DNA of 64,000 nucleotides from Desulfonatronum thioautotrophicum (GTDB lineage Bacteria > Desulfobacterota > Desulfovibrionia > Desulfovibrionales > Desulfonatronaceae), in NCBI RefSeq assembly GCF_000934745.1, contig NZ_JYNO01000015.1, positions 1-64,000 of the forward strand, written 5' to 3'. Position numbers and translations under genes: made by a program. Below are positions 17,761-25,318 of this stretch, piece by piece (within the stretch, counting starts at the first letter, position 1; the number at the start of each line of letters is the position of its first letter). The notes under the pieces were generated by a model. That model was not told where the DNA came from and ran no database searches. It saw nothing but the letters and a program-made list of their open reading frames with translations.

Positions 17761-18153
17761 CTTTGAGGAAATGATGGCATTATCGCCCACCCATGCGCTT
17801 GGTGATCGGGCAAGCGGTGAAGCTTCGCTTATCGGTGTGGCAATACCCCCGACGTCAATCACGGGCTGCTCATGGAAAAGAGGGCGTTTCAGGAGCCGTG
17901 CGGATTTTGAGCCTTGCCCGTGATGGAGGATTTCGAACTGTTGCGCGGCCCGGAACCGTCCGTATTTACACACCAGCTCTGCTGGTTGCGTGGAATTGTT
18001 GGTTAGCACTACAGCGAAAGTTTAGGAGCAATCACGGATAATCACGGCCATTGAAGTTGAATCAGAAGAAATTCTGGTATGTTGGTGGTATTATCTCCCG
18101 ACCTTGATTGCTCCGTACGGTTTCCAGGGAAAGCCGCGTGGCATCTTGCTTCA
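17761..18153. other. intergenic stretch, no gene recognised
   Basis: About 390 bases. Open frames exist on both strands between 17793 and 18041, but their translations match no family I know and lack a good ribosome binding site. A small hairpin (AAGCG/CGCTT near 17812-17830) is present. It may be a decayed insert, as the neighbouring 18.1-19.1 kb also looks accessory. Confidence 0.3.
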
Positions 18154-18350
18154 TCTCCCTGAAGGGGAGAAGTCGTATAGCCGGTGGTTTCAACCACCGG
18201 ATTGGGGGGGATTTATCGGTTAGTCCTGAAGGGACGACATTTTTTTCTATTATTTCGGCATGAAATATCGTCCCTTCAGGACTCACACCCTGTATTTTTC
18301 ATCTCCCGGTGGTTGAAACCACCGGCTATACGATTAAATCCCTTCAGGAT
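18154..18350. repeat. about 200-bp nested palindromic repeat, copy A
   Basis: A nested inverted repeat. The outer arms are TCCCTGAAGGG and CCCTTCAGGAT. The middle arms are each palindromes (CCGGTGGTTTCAACCACCGG and CCGGTGGTTGAAACCACCGG). The inner arms are AGTCCTGAAGGGACGAC and CGTCCCTTCAGGACT. A related copy lies at 23203-23398. The plan recalls REP/BIME-like extragenic palindromes spread by RAYT-type enzymes, though no such enzyme is in the window. Confidence 0.75.
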
Positions 18351-18406
18351 TGCTGGAACCTACTCGGCAAATCGTAGTGAACGAATACAATTTCCATAGT
18401 TCCAGA

Positions 18407-18772
18407 TTAAAAAATTGAACATGCCCAAGCTTCCTCAGACGGAGCAAACAAAAGTTTCGCTGTAGTGTTAGAAAATTTCCTGGATGGAATCTGCACTTTA
18501 ATCTGCAATCCAAACGCCTTCGCGACATTGGCTACTGTAGCAAATGTCGGATTACCATCCGAGGAAAAGGCCTTGTACAGCCCTTCACGAGTCAAGCCGG
18601 TATCCCTTGCCAAGTGGCTCATATTTTTGGCTCGAGCAATGACGCCCAGAGCATGAATAATGAACGCTGGATCATCTCCGGCTTCCTCCATACAAGCCTC
18701 TAGATAAAACTGAATGTCTTCATCATTTTTAAGATGTTTAGCGGAATCCCATCGAGTTGTCTTGATACCCAT
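18407..18772 (-). CDS. HigA-like addiction module antidote (HTH)
   Basis: 121 residues. It fits the putative addiction-module antidote family: N-terminal TTRWDSAKHLKNDEDIQFYLEACMEEAGDDPAFIIHALGVIARAKNM, then an HTH (MSHLARDTGLTREGLYKAFSSDGNPTFATVANVAKAFG). Such antitoxins bind and silence a RelE/HigB-like RNase toxin encoded just upstream. Here the upstream toxin reading frame is truncated to its last 43 codons or so, three bases before this start, so the antitoxin appears orphaned. The C-terminal 20 residues after FGLQIKVQIP are atypical. Confidence 0.85.
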   Translation of the reverse strand: MGIKTTRWDSAKHLKNDEDIQFYLEACMEEAGDDPAFIIHALGVIARAKNMSHLARDTGLTREGLYKAFSSDGNPTFATVANVAKAFGLQIKVQIPSRKFSNTTAKLLFAPSEEAWACSIF

Positions 18773-18775
18773 AGT

Positions 18776-18907
18776 CTATACCTCTACTTGCTTAGCGATT
18801 TCTTTGGCTTTGGCGATATCTGCTTGCTGAGAGCTTTTATCGCCACCCGAGAGAAGTATCGCGACAACAGCATTTCTTTGCACAAAGTACCTCAGTAACC
18901 TAAGCAT
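18776..18907 (-). pseudogene. 5'-truncated HigB/RelE-like toxin remnant
   Basis: A 43-codon frame upstream of the antitoxin translates to MLRLLRYFVQRN, then AVVAILLSGGDKSSQQADIA, then KAKEIAKQVEV. It matches the C-terminal third of the addiction-module killer family (the YFVQRG..VVLLCGGDKSTQ..DI.KAKEIA region). Full-length toxins are about 100 residues; in the same frame an in-frame TAA lies some 45 bases upstream, so the catalytic N-terminal part is gone. A promoter-like sequence abuts the ATG, so a short peptide could still be made. Confidence 0.7.
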
Positions 18908-18913
18908 GTGTGA

Positions 18914-18942
18914 ACTGTAGTTAACGATTGAAAAGGTGTCAA
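18914..18942 (-). promoter_or_regulatory. sigma70-type promoter for the toxin remnant/antitoxin
   Basis: Minus strand: TTGACA, a 17-base spacer, then TACAGT (four of six matches to TATAAT). The expected start point is near the ATG of the toxin remnant, giving a leaderless or nearly leaderless transcript that would reach the antitoxin gene. Confidence 0.5.
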
Positions 18943-18994
18943 CGGGATTTTACGCCCTGGTTTGGGCAGATTGGGCAGTATAAAGTCCATCATG

Positions 18995-19036
18995 AGACTC
19001 AATCTGATCCGCGCCCACAAGGATCAGATTGAGTCT
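18995..19036. repeat. perfect 16-bp inverted repeat, 10-base loop
   Basis: AGACTCAATCTGATCC at 18995-19010 pairs exactly with GGATCAGATTGAGTCT at 19021-19036. No T run follows on either strand, so it is not a typical terminator. It lies between the toxin remnant and the bd-like operon end and may be a protein site, an insertion scar or an RNA hairpin. Confidence 0.6.
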
Positions 19037-19252
19037 TCGATGGTTTTAGTTAAGCTCTCGGTTTAACTGTGGTATTACCCATGCGGAAGTGAACATGGGA
19101 ACGTGAAAGCACAACAGCAGATCTTCCAGGATGTCCAGGCAGCTTTCCTGGGTTTTTCGACCCACCTGGCACTTGCGGGTCACCTTTGGGCCTGGTTGAA
19201 GATGCTGCCAAGAATCCAGAATCCAGAATCCGGATTTCGGATTTTCAAATCT

Positions 19253-21898
19253 TTAATACTTCACCGTATTCGGGTGGTGGAAATCGTAGTACATGTCCTC
19301 GATGTGGCAGACCGCGCAGTTGTCCCGGCTGCCGATAACGCCCTTGTTGCCCTGGTATTGCAGGGGCTGGATGGCGTCCAGGTCCGGATGGAACGCGTTC
19401 ATGGCCGGGTATTCGGCGTGGGTCGGGCCGTGGCAGGCCTGGCACATCAGGCCGGATTCATCAGTGCGCAGGCGGTAGAGGCCCGTGGGGCCGCGAATCC
19501 AATCGTTGAAGGCGGAAACGTCGCGACTTACGGGACGTTCATAGTCCACGTGGCAGGACAGGCAGTCCGGTTGATCGTTCCAGGGCGTTCGGGGGTTGAT
19601 TTCCTCCACCGCACTGACCACCCTGGGCCGCAGCCCGCGCATCAGTCGCTGAGCCTGGGGCTTGCCGGCCTGCTTTTCGGCCTTGAGCAGGGTCAGGGCG
19701 TGGTCTTCCAGGGTGCCGTGACAATGGGTGCAGGTCAGGCCAACCTCGCTGGCGTGGACCCCTCGGGCGCAGTAGGTGAAGCTGTCCGGGCCGGTGGGGT
19801 GGCAGGCATGGCAGGGCTCTGGTCCGGGCCGATCCAGCAGGTAGTGGACGTGGAAGCCGTGGATGGCCGCGGGCAGGTTTAGCCGTTCAGGGTCGCCCTC
19901 GGCGTTGAGCAGCGGGTCCGGGTGGCAGCTCTGGCAGAGTACCGGGTTGCCCTGCTCGGCCTGGGTTAGCAGGGTGGTTCCGTGGCGACGGTCATGCACG
20001 GCCAGGACGTCCGAGGCCGTGTCCGCGGCAATGCCCATGGCCCCGTCCCGGCGCCAGGTTCCGCCGTGACAGTTGTGGCAGCCCACCTCGGTGGAAACCG
20101 GGGCAATGGCCTGGGACACGGCCAGCAACTCGCCGGTTTCTGCGTCGCGGGCTTCGAAGGTGAAGACCGGATACGGGTTCAGCGAGCCGTCGTCCGCGTA
20201 GGGCAGAACCGGTATGCCGCCGGCCATGAAGGTCCGGAAGGTCGGGTTGAGTTTCATTTCCCCGGTCAGGCCCATGCCCGTGGGCCCGATGTTGCGGGGC
20301 AGGTCCTTACCGATCAGGGAATCCGTGAAGTCCCAGAACTCCACCTGGGAGGCCGGGTCCATGGACCCCGGAGGCGCGGCGTAGGTGATGACCACGTTCT
20401 CGGTGACGATTTCCGGCTGGAAGTCCCGGCGGACCAGTTGGGCGTAGAGCGTGCTGCCCGGGGGCAGCAGGGACCAGTGGGCGTCGCAGTCCGTGATGCA
20501 CTTTTCGCCCAGGTTGCACCAAGCCAGAAGCACGTATTCGTCCTGGTCCGGATCAAAGGACGGGATGGTCACTTCGGCTGTTTGCTCCGGCCTTTGAACA
20601 GGCTGGGGCGCTTCCCGCCCGTGGACCGCGTGGACCAGAAAGTTGGCCAGGGCGTCGCGTTCCTGGGGCGTGCCCGCGAAGCGGGGCATGTATTCGTAGA
20701 CCCGGCCGATACCGGAGATCATCGCGTCCATGCCGAACACCCCGAACTTGGCGGTCAACGGGCGAATGTCGTTGAGCGGGCCGTCGATGGAATGGCAGGA
20801 CGAGCACTGGCCCCGGAACAACTCCCGCCCGGCGGCCAGCTTGTTTTCCTCGGTGATCTCCCGGTGCTGAATCCATTTGGCGGACTGAAGGTAGCCAGCC
20901 TGGGTGATGGCGTCCTCCGTGCCTTTGATGATGGCGTTGGAGTACATGTGGCCGTAAATCACGTAGGGGCGACGCCCGGCCTCGCGGATCATCTCGAAGC
21001 TGCCCATGTAGAACAGGCCGATGGCCAGCAGGATCAGGGCCATGGGCCGCTTGATTCCCGCGGGCATGCGCACGGCCATGATCAGGCCCCCGATGAACAG
21101 CAGGGCGGAGATCCACAAAAAGCCCTGAAAGTAGGGCACGATTTCCGGATTCCGGCCCAGAATCATCGCCGTTGGCCCCTCGGGCAGGATGGACACGTAC
21201 CACCAGCCGGAGAGCAGCAGAAAGCCGAAGGGAACCAGCAGCCATTTGGCACAGTGTCGGACCAGGGTTTCCCGCAGTTCCGGGTCCTTTTCCCAGGTGG
21301 CGGTGACAAAGCCGTACAATCCGGCCAGGATCAGGGCGATGAAGGTCCGAAAAGCCAGGGCCGGCCAGAACGATGGGTTAAAGAAGCCGTCCCAGAAGTC
21401 CTGGGTGGTCAACCATTCACCCGGGGTGAGCATGAAGCCGATGATCCCGTTGATCATGAACAGGGACATCCAGGCGAAGAAAAAGTAGAGCCAGCCGATG
21501 AGCATGTGCTTGCGCGGCTCCATTTTTCCGAAGGTGTAGAAGTAGATGAAGATGGCCACGATTTCGGCCAGGAAAAAGACCCATTCAATGGCCCAGGCAA
21601 AGACGAAGGTGTGGATCAACTGGGAAGTAGCCGCCGGGGCGACCAGGGAGATGGTGAACCAGATGCCCACCCCGGTCAGGGCTCCGAAGACCATGGTCAC
21701 GATCAGGAAAAACTTGGCGTGGCGGCGGGTGTAGTCCAGGATGCCCTGGTTGTTTTCCCGCAACCCCTTGCGCTCGGTGAGTACCAGAAACAGCCCTCCG
21801 CCGATGGCGAAGTGGGCGATGAACACGTGGATGATGGCGATGACCGCGATGAGCAGGCCGCCGCCGGCCCAATACAGTTCCCAGACCGGATAACTCAT
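19253..21898 (-). CDS. cytochrome bd-like oxidase large subunit fused to an octahaem c domain
   Basis: 881 residues. The first 330 form a CydA-like membrane domain: WELYWAGGGLLIAVIAIIHVFIAHF with candidate haem b ligands His24/His29, HTFVFAWAIEWVFFLAE with the two membrane Glu, and MIREAGRRPYVIYG, which resembles the GRQPW loop of CydA. From residue 365 a periplasmic region follows with eight CxxCH motifs (CSSCH, CHNCH, CQSCH, CHACH, CTHCH, CLSCH, CQACH, CAVCH). The first lies in a monohaem cytochrome c-like domain and the other seven in a C-terminal multihaem domain. This fits the bd-like groups with C-terminal haem c, where electrons may come from periplasmic c-type cytochromes. O2 as acceptor is likely but unproven. 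Second gene of a two-gene operon (ATGA overlap). Confidence 0.85.
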   Translation of the reverse strand: MSYPVWELYWAGGGLLIAVIAIIHVFIAHFAIGGGLFLVLTERKGLRENNQGILDYTRRHAKFFLIVTMVFGALTGVGIWFTISLVAPAATSQLIHTFVFAWAIEWVFFLAEIVAIFIYFYTFGKMEPRKHMLIGWLYFFFAWMSLFMINGIIGFMLTPGEWLTTQDFWDGFFNPSFWPALAFRTFIALILAGLYGFVTATWEKDPELRETLVRHCAKWLLVPFGFLLLSGWWYVSILPEGPTAMILGRNPEIVPYFQGFLWISALLFIGGLIMAVRMPAGIKRPMALILLAIGLFYMGSFEMIREAGRRPYVIYGHMYSNAIIKGTEDAITQAGYLQSAKWIQHREITEENKLAAGRELFRGQCSSCHSIDGPLNDIRPLTAKFGVFGMDAMISGIGRVYEYMPRFAGTPQERDALANFLVHAVHGREAPQPVQRPEQTAEVTIPSFDPDQDEYVLLAWCNLGEKCITDCDAHWSLLPPGSTLYAQLVRRDFQPEIVTENVVITYAAPPGSMDPASQVEFWDFTDSLIGKDLPRNIGPTGMGLTGEMKLNPTFRTFMAGGIPVLPYADDGSLNPYPVFTFEARDAETGELLAVSQAIAPVSTEVGCHNCHGGTWRRDGAMGIAADTASDVLAVHDRRHGTTLLTQAEQGNPVLCQSCHPDPLLNAEGDPERLNLPAAIHGFHVHYLLDRPGPEPCHACHPTGPDSFTYCARGVHASEVGLTCTHCHGTLEDHALTLLKAEKQAGKPQAQRLMRGLRPRVVSAVEEINPRTPWNDQPDCLSCHVDYERPVSRDVSAFNDWIRGPTGLYRLRTDESGLMCQACHGPTHAEYPAMNAFHPDLDAIQPLQYQGNKGVIGSRDNCAVCHIEDMYYDFHHPNTVKY

Positions 21899-22968
21899 GA
21901 GCGCACCTCCTTTCCGGCCATTGCGGCCTGCTTGAGCATCCAGGCAATGGCCCCGACTCCCAGGACAAGGGTAACGATGAACAGGATGAGGGGAAGTTGC
22001 TCGTTGGTCACGACCCGGTCGCTGATGTCAAAATACGGGCTGAGATAGGCGTCCCGGAGCAGGTCGCGCTGGAAGACCATCACCGTGACCGTGGTTACCA
22101 GGAGGCCCGTGGTCAGGTAGACTTTTTGACGCATGGCCGTGATCACGCTGAGTACGGCCAGGGTTACGCCGGTCAGCAACACGGCGGTGTGCAGACCCGA
22201 TCCGCCCATGAACAGTAAAAGTATGGGCTGGGGCAGGGCGGCCAGAAACCAGATGCCCACTGCAATCTGGGCCATGGTGGCGTAGGCGAACCAGGCCATG
22301 CCGTGGGCCACCCAGCGCCGGGCTCCGGCCTCGTTGCGGTCGGCCTTGCGCTGCCAGAGCAGGGCCAGGAACAGCCCGGCCACGGCCAGGGAGGCGACCA
22401 CGAAGTGCAGATAGCGGGGGATCAGCGTGGGGTCGCCCAGGTTCAGGATGGTTCCTCCGGGCCGCTCGAAGTACTGAGGCCAGACTTCGGGCCGGAGCAT
22501 CAGGGTCATGTTGTTGGTATAGATGAAGGCCGTGGCCAGCAAACAGACCGCGGTCACGGCGATGAACACCGTGCGCATGGCTCCCAGGGAGACGTATTTG
22601 AAGTCGTAGATGTAGGCGCTGACGTAGGCCAGCATCACCAGACCGACCACGGCCAGCCAATACACGGCCATGAGTACGCTGCTGGTGTACAGAAACTGGC
22701 CGTACAGCACCTGCAAAAACAACAGCGGGGCCACCCCGAAGTTTACGGTGAAGGCCACGATGAACGGCAGTTTTTGGGAAATGTCCACGGTCAACGGCTC
22801 GGTCTCGACCTTGCCCCGCAAATGGTGGACCAGGGCGATGACCGACGAGCCGAGCATGACGTTCATGAACAGCAGGTGGATGATGAAGGTGAGCAGCAAA
22901 AATGCGTAAAACCAGCCCCATTCGACGGGAATGGGCAGAGCCTCGGGGATCAGCGCGGCGGGGTCCAT
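21895..22968 (-). CDS. cytochrome bd-like oxidase second membrane subunit
   Basis: About 357 residues, nine or so TM helices, no soluble domain. It begins MDPAALIPEALPIPVEWGWFYAFLLLTFIIHLLFMN; His and Met residues in the first helices could bind haem b. It overlaps the octahaem subunit by four bases and must be its partner, in the position of CydB, though similarity to true CydB is weak and the first helices look more like CydA. I chose the ATG at 22968 because GGAG lies six bases upstream; ATGs at 22980 and 23010 are in frame but less well placed. Confidence 0.75.
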   Translation of the reverse strand: MDPAALIPEALPIPVEWGWFYAFLLLTFIIHLLFMNVMLGSSVIALVHHLRGKVETEPLTVDISQKLPFIVAFTVNFGVAPLLFLQVLYGQFLYTSSVLMAVYWLAVVGLVMLAYVSAYIYDFKYVSLGAMRTVFIAVTAVCLLATAFIYTNNMTLMLRPEVWPQYFERPGGTILNLGDPTLIPRYLHFVVASLAVAGLFLALLWQRKADRNEAGARRWVAHGMAWFAYATMAQIAVGIWFLAALPQPILLLFMGGSGLHTAVLLTGVTLAVLSVITAMRQKVYLTTGLLVTTVTVMVFQRDLLRDAYLSPYFDISDRVVTNEQLPLILFIVTLVLGVGAIAWMLKQAAMAGKEVRS

Positions 22969-23202
22969 GTGTCGCTCCATAGAGTAGAGGTGGGTGGACA
23001 TGCTGGGCATTCATAAATCGTACCGGCTTTATAATCACCATTTGAATTCCGGGTCAAAGGGTTTTCCGGCCTGACAAATGGCCGGTTCTCGTCCCTGCTT
23101 GCCCCCGTTGGGCACGGGCTTGTCCGGAACGGCCAGAATCTTTTGCGGTATTGAGCTACGGAAATGGTGGCCAATTGGTATGTTTCCGAAAATATTTCCG
23201 TA

Positions 23203-23398
23203 ATCCTGAAAGGATTCAATCATAGAGCCGGTGGTTTCAGCCACAGGTAAGGTGGATTTCAGGGGAGCGAGTCCTGAAGGGACGACATGAGCCTTTGAAT
23301 CCGCAAAGGAATGCCGTCCTTTCATGACCCGAGATTGTTGTGCGGTGCGCTCCGGTGGTTAAAACCACCGGCTTTACGATCTCTCCCTTTCAGGGAGA
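23203..23398. repeat. about 200-bp nested palindromic repeat, copy B
   Basis: Same architecture as copy A at 18154-18350 but more diverged: GAGCCGGTGGTTTCAGCCAC, then GAGTCCTGAAGGGACGACAT, then a mirrored half ATGCCGTCCTTTCATGAC, then CCGGTGGTTAAAACCACCGG and CTTTACGATCTC. It lies between the bd-like operon and the end of the histidine kinase gene, so the two copies bracket the oxidase operon. Confidence 0.7.
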
Positions 23399-23438
23399 TT
23401 GGACAGCCTGCCAATATGCTTTGAAGGTCGGGGAGGAC

Positions 23439-25304
23439 TTATGAGGATGTTTTGGAGCCGTTGCGGATGATCCCGGCGATGGGCAGGGTGACCACGAAAC
23501 GGGCGCCGTGGCCGGGTTTGGAGGCCACGTGGATGGTGCCCTCGTAGTCCGTAACGATGTCGTAACAGATGGACAGACCGAGACCGGTGCCGCGGTTGAC
23601 TTCCTTGGTGGAAAAAAACGGTTCGAAGATCCGCCCGACCACCTCCTTGGGGATGCCCGGCCCGGTATCCACAACCTCGGCAATCACGCTTCTGGAATTG
23701 GAACGGGTGCGCAGGATGATGACCCGATCCGGGGGGATGCATTCCCTGGTCGAGCATTTGTCCTCAATGGCATCCCTGGCGTTGACCAGCAGATTTATGA
23801 ACACCTGTTCCAGGCGGTTCGGATCGGCCAGTACAGGAGGTTGGTCCGGGTCGAGTTCCCAGTCAACGGTGATATCCCTGATTTTCAGTTGCTCACTGAA
23901 GAATTCGCAGGCCCGTTGCAAAATATCGTTAACAAACACTTCGGCACTTTCCAGATTGGGTTTGCGGCCGAACTCGCGCATGTGTTCGATGATTTTCGTG
24001 GCCCGGTCCACGTTGTTGACGATCTTGGCGGTCATCTGCCGCAATTGGTCCTGGTCCGGCGTGAGTCCTTTGTTGGCGTGACGGGTGAAGTAATTGGCAA
24101 CCATCTTCAGCACGGCCAGGGGCTGGTTCAGCTCATGGGCCACGCCCGCGGCCATTTCGCCCAGGGTGGCCATCTTGCTGGACTGGATGACCTGTTGCTC
24201 GGCGCGGATGCGGTCGGTAACGTCGGTGACCACGGCCAGCAGGATTTCCCTGCCCTCCAGGGTTGTCTGGGAGGTCTCGATGGAGACGAAAAATTCTTCT
24301 CCTTCCTTGTCCATATGCTTGGCCTGGGAGACACTTCGTGATTCGCGTAAGGCATTGAGGTGAGCCTCCGCGGAATCCGGCGCAAAGAGCATGGCAAAGG
24401 ATTTTCCGATCACTTCGCCTTTGCAGTACCCGTAGAGCTGGGGCATTTTACGGTTGCAATTGCGGATATCCAGAGTCGCTGCATTCAACTCGAACACGGC
24501 CACCGGAATGTTGTCGAAAATAGTGGCGTATTTGCGCTCGGATTTTTTGAGTTTTTGTTCCAGGATTTTGCGTTGGGTAATGTCCAGGCACATTTCCATC
24601 ACGGCCGTGACATTGCCGCTGCTGTCCCGGACGGGTGCCGTGGTCACGATCCAGTGGGCCGGTCTGCCGTCCTTGTAAAATCCTGTTTCTTCGGTGGTGT
24701 GTGACTTGCCGTCGGCAAACGTTTTTTCCACGGGACAATTCACGCATTTTTCATCGCGTCCTTTGTAGATCTTGTAGCAATGCTCCACGGGCTTGGCCCC
24801 GAACTGTTCTCCGAAGAGGCGATTATAGCGGAGCAGGCGCAAGTTCCGGTCCTGGACCGTAATCAGGCAGGGGACGCCTTCGAACAGACTTTGATACATG
24901 GAGAGCACTTCATCCATCTCCAGACGTCGGTGGCGAACCGAGGCGGCAATCGCGTTTACGGTCTCTGCCAGTTCCTTGAACTCTCCAGTTTTTTCCACAT
25001 CCAAGGGGACCCAGGCAGCACCCTGGGACTTGCTTTCCAGGGGCTTCATGATTCCCTGCAATGGACGGGTCAGCCGGTGAGAGACGACAAGGCCGAATCC
25101 CAGGATGATCAGCAGGCTTGCCGGCAGGATCAACAACAGATCCCGGAATACTCCGGCGAGACCGCTCAGGTGGTCGGGCCGGGTCAGAGTCAGGACGGCC
25201 TGGACAACTATCAGGGCGCACAGCGCCAAGGCCATCACCAGGCACAGGCGGATTGTCAGAGAGCGAAAAAGAGGGCGGAGACCGTCTTGTGAAAAGGCGG
25301 GCAT
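23439..25304 (-). CDS. PAS-containing sensor histidine kinase
   Basis: 621 residues. Two TM helices (about 17-39 and 55-74), a HAMP-like linker to about 125, a PAS domain with a cysteine-rich insert (Cys176, then Cys187-x2-Cys190 in DEKCVNCPVEKTF), and a second PAS (about 255-365). Then follow a HisKA domain with the phospho-accepting His390 in [10 protein letters not shown] and an HATPase with [19 protein letters not shown] and GTGLGLS. The short loop between the TM helices suggests it senses in the membrane or cytoplasm. Fourteen bases separate it from the hybrid protein upstream; it is the last gene of the SQR-DUF1641-signalling operon. Confidence 0.92.
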   Translation of the reverse strand: MPAFSQDGLRPLFRSLTIRLCLVMALALCALIVVQAVLTLTRPDHLSGLAGVFRDLLLILPASLLIILGFGLVVSHRLTRPLQGIMKPLESKSQGAAWVPLDVEKTGEFKELAETVNAIAASVRHRRLEMDEVLSMYQSLFEGVPCLITVQDRNLRLLRYNRLFGEQFGAKPVEHCYKIYKGRDEKCVNCPVEKTFADGKSHTTEETGFYKDGRPAHWIVTTAPVRDSSGNVTAVMEMCLDITQRKILEQKLKKSERKYATIFDNIPVAVFELNAATLDIRNCNRKMPQLYGYCKGEVIGKSFAMLFAPDSAEAHLNALRESRSVSQAKHMDKEGEEFFVSIETSQTTLEGREILLAVVTDVTDRIRAEQQVIQSSKMATLGEMAAGVAHELNQPLAVLKMVANYFTRHANKGLTPDQDQLRQMTAKIVNNVDRATKIIEHMREFGRKPNLESAEVFVNDILQRACEFFSEQLKIRDITVDWELDPDQPPVLADPNRLEQVFINLLVNARDAIEDKCSTRECIPPDRVIILRTRSNSRSVIAEVVDTGPGIPKEVVGRIFEPFFSTKEVNRGTGLGLSICYDIVTDYEGTIHVASKPGHGARFVVTLPIAGIIRNGSKTSS

Positions 25305-25318
25305 AGGGTCGTTGGTGA

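Noticed and set aside
17793-18041. Open frames on both strands after the molybdopterin gene
   Set aside because: No family match and no start signals; the region looks like non-coding or decayed DNA.
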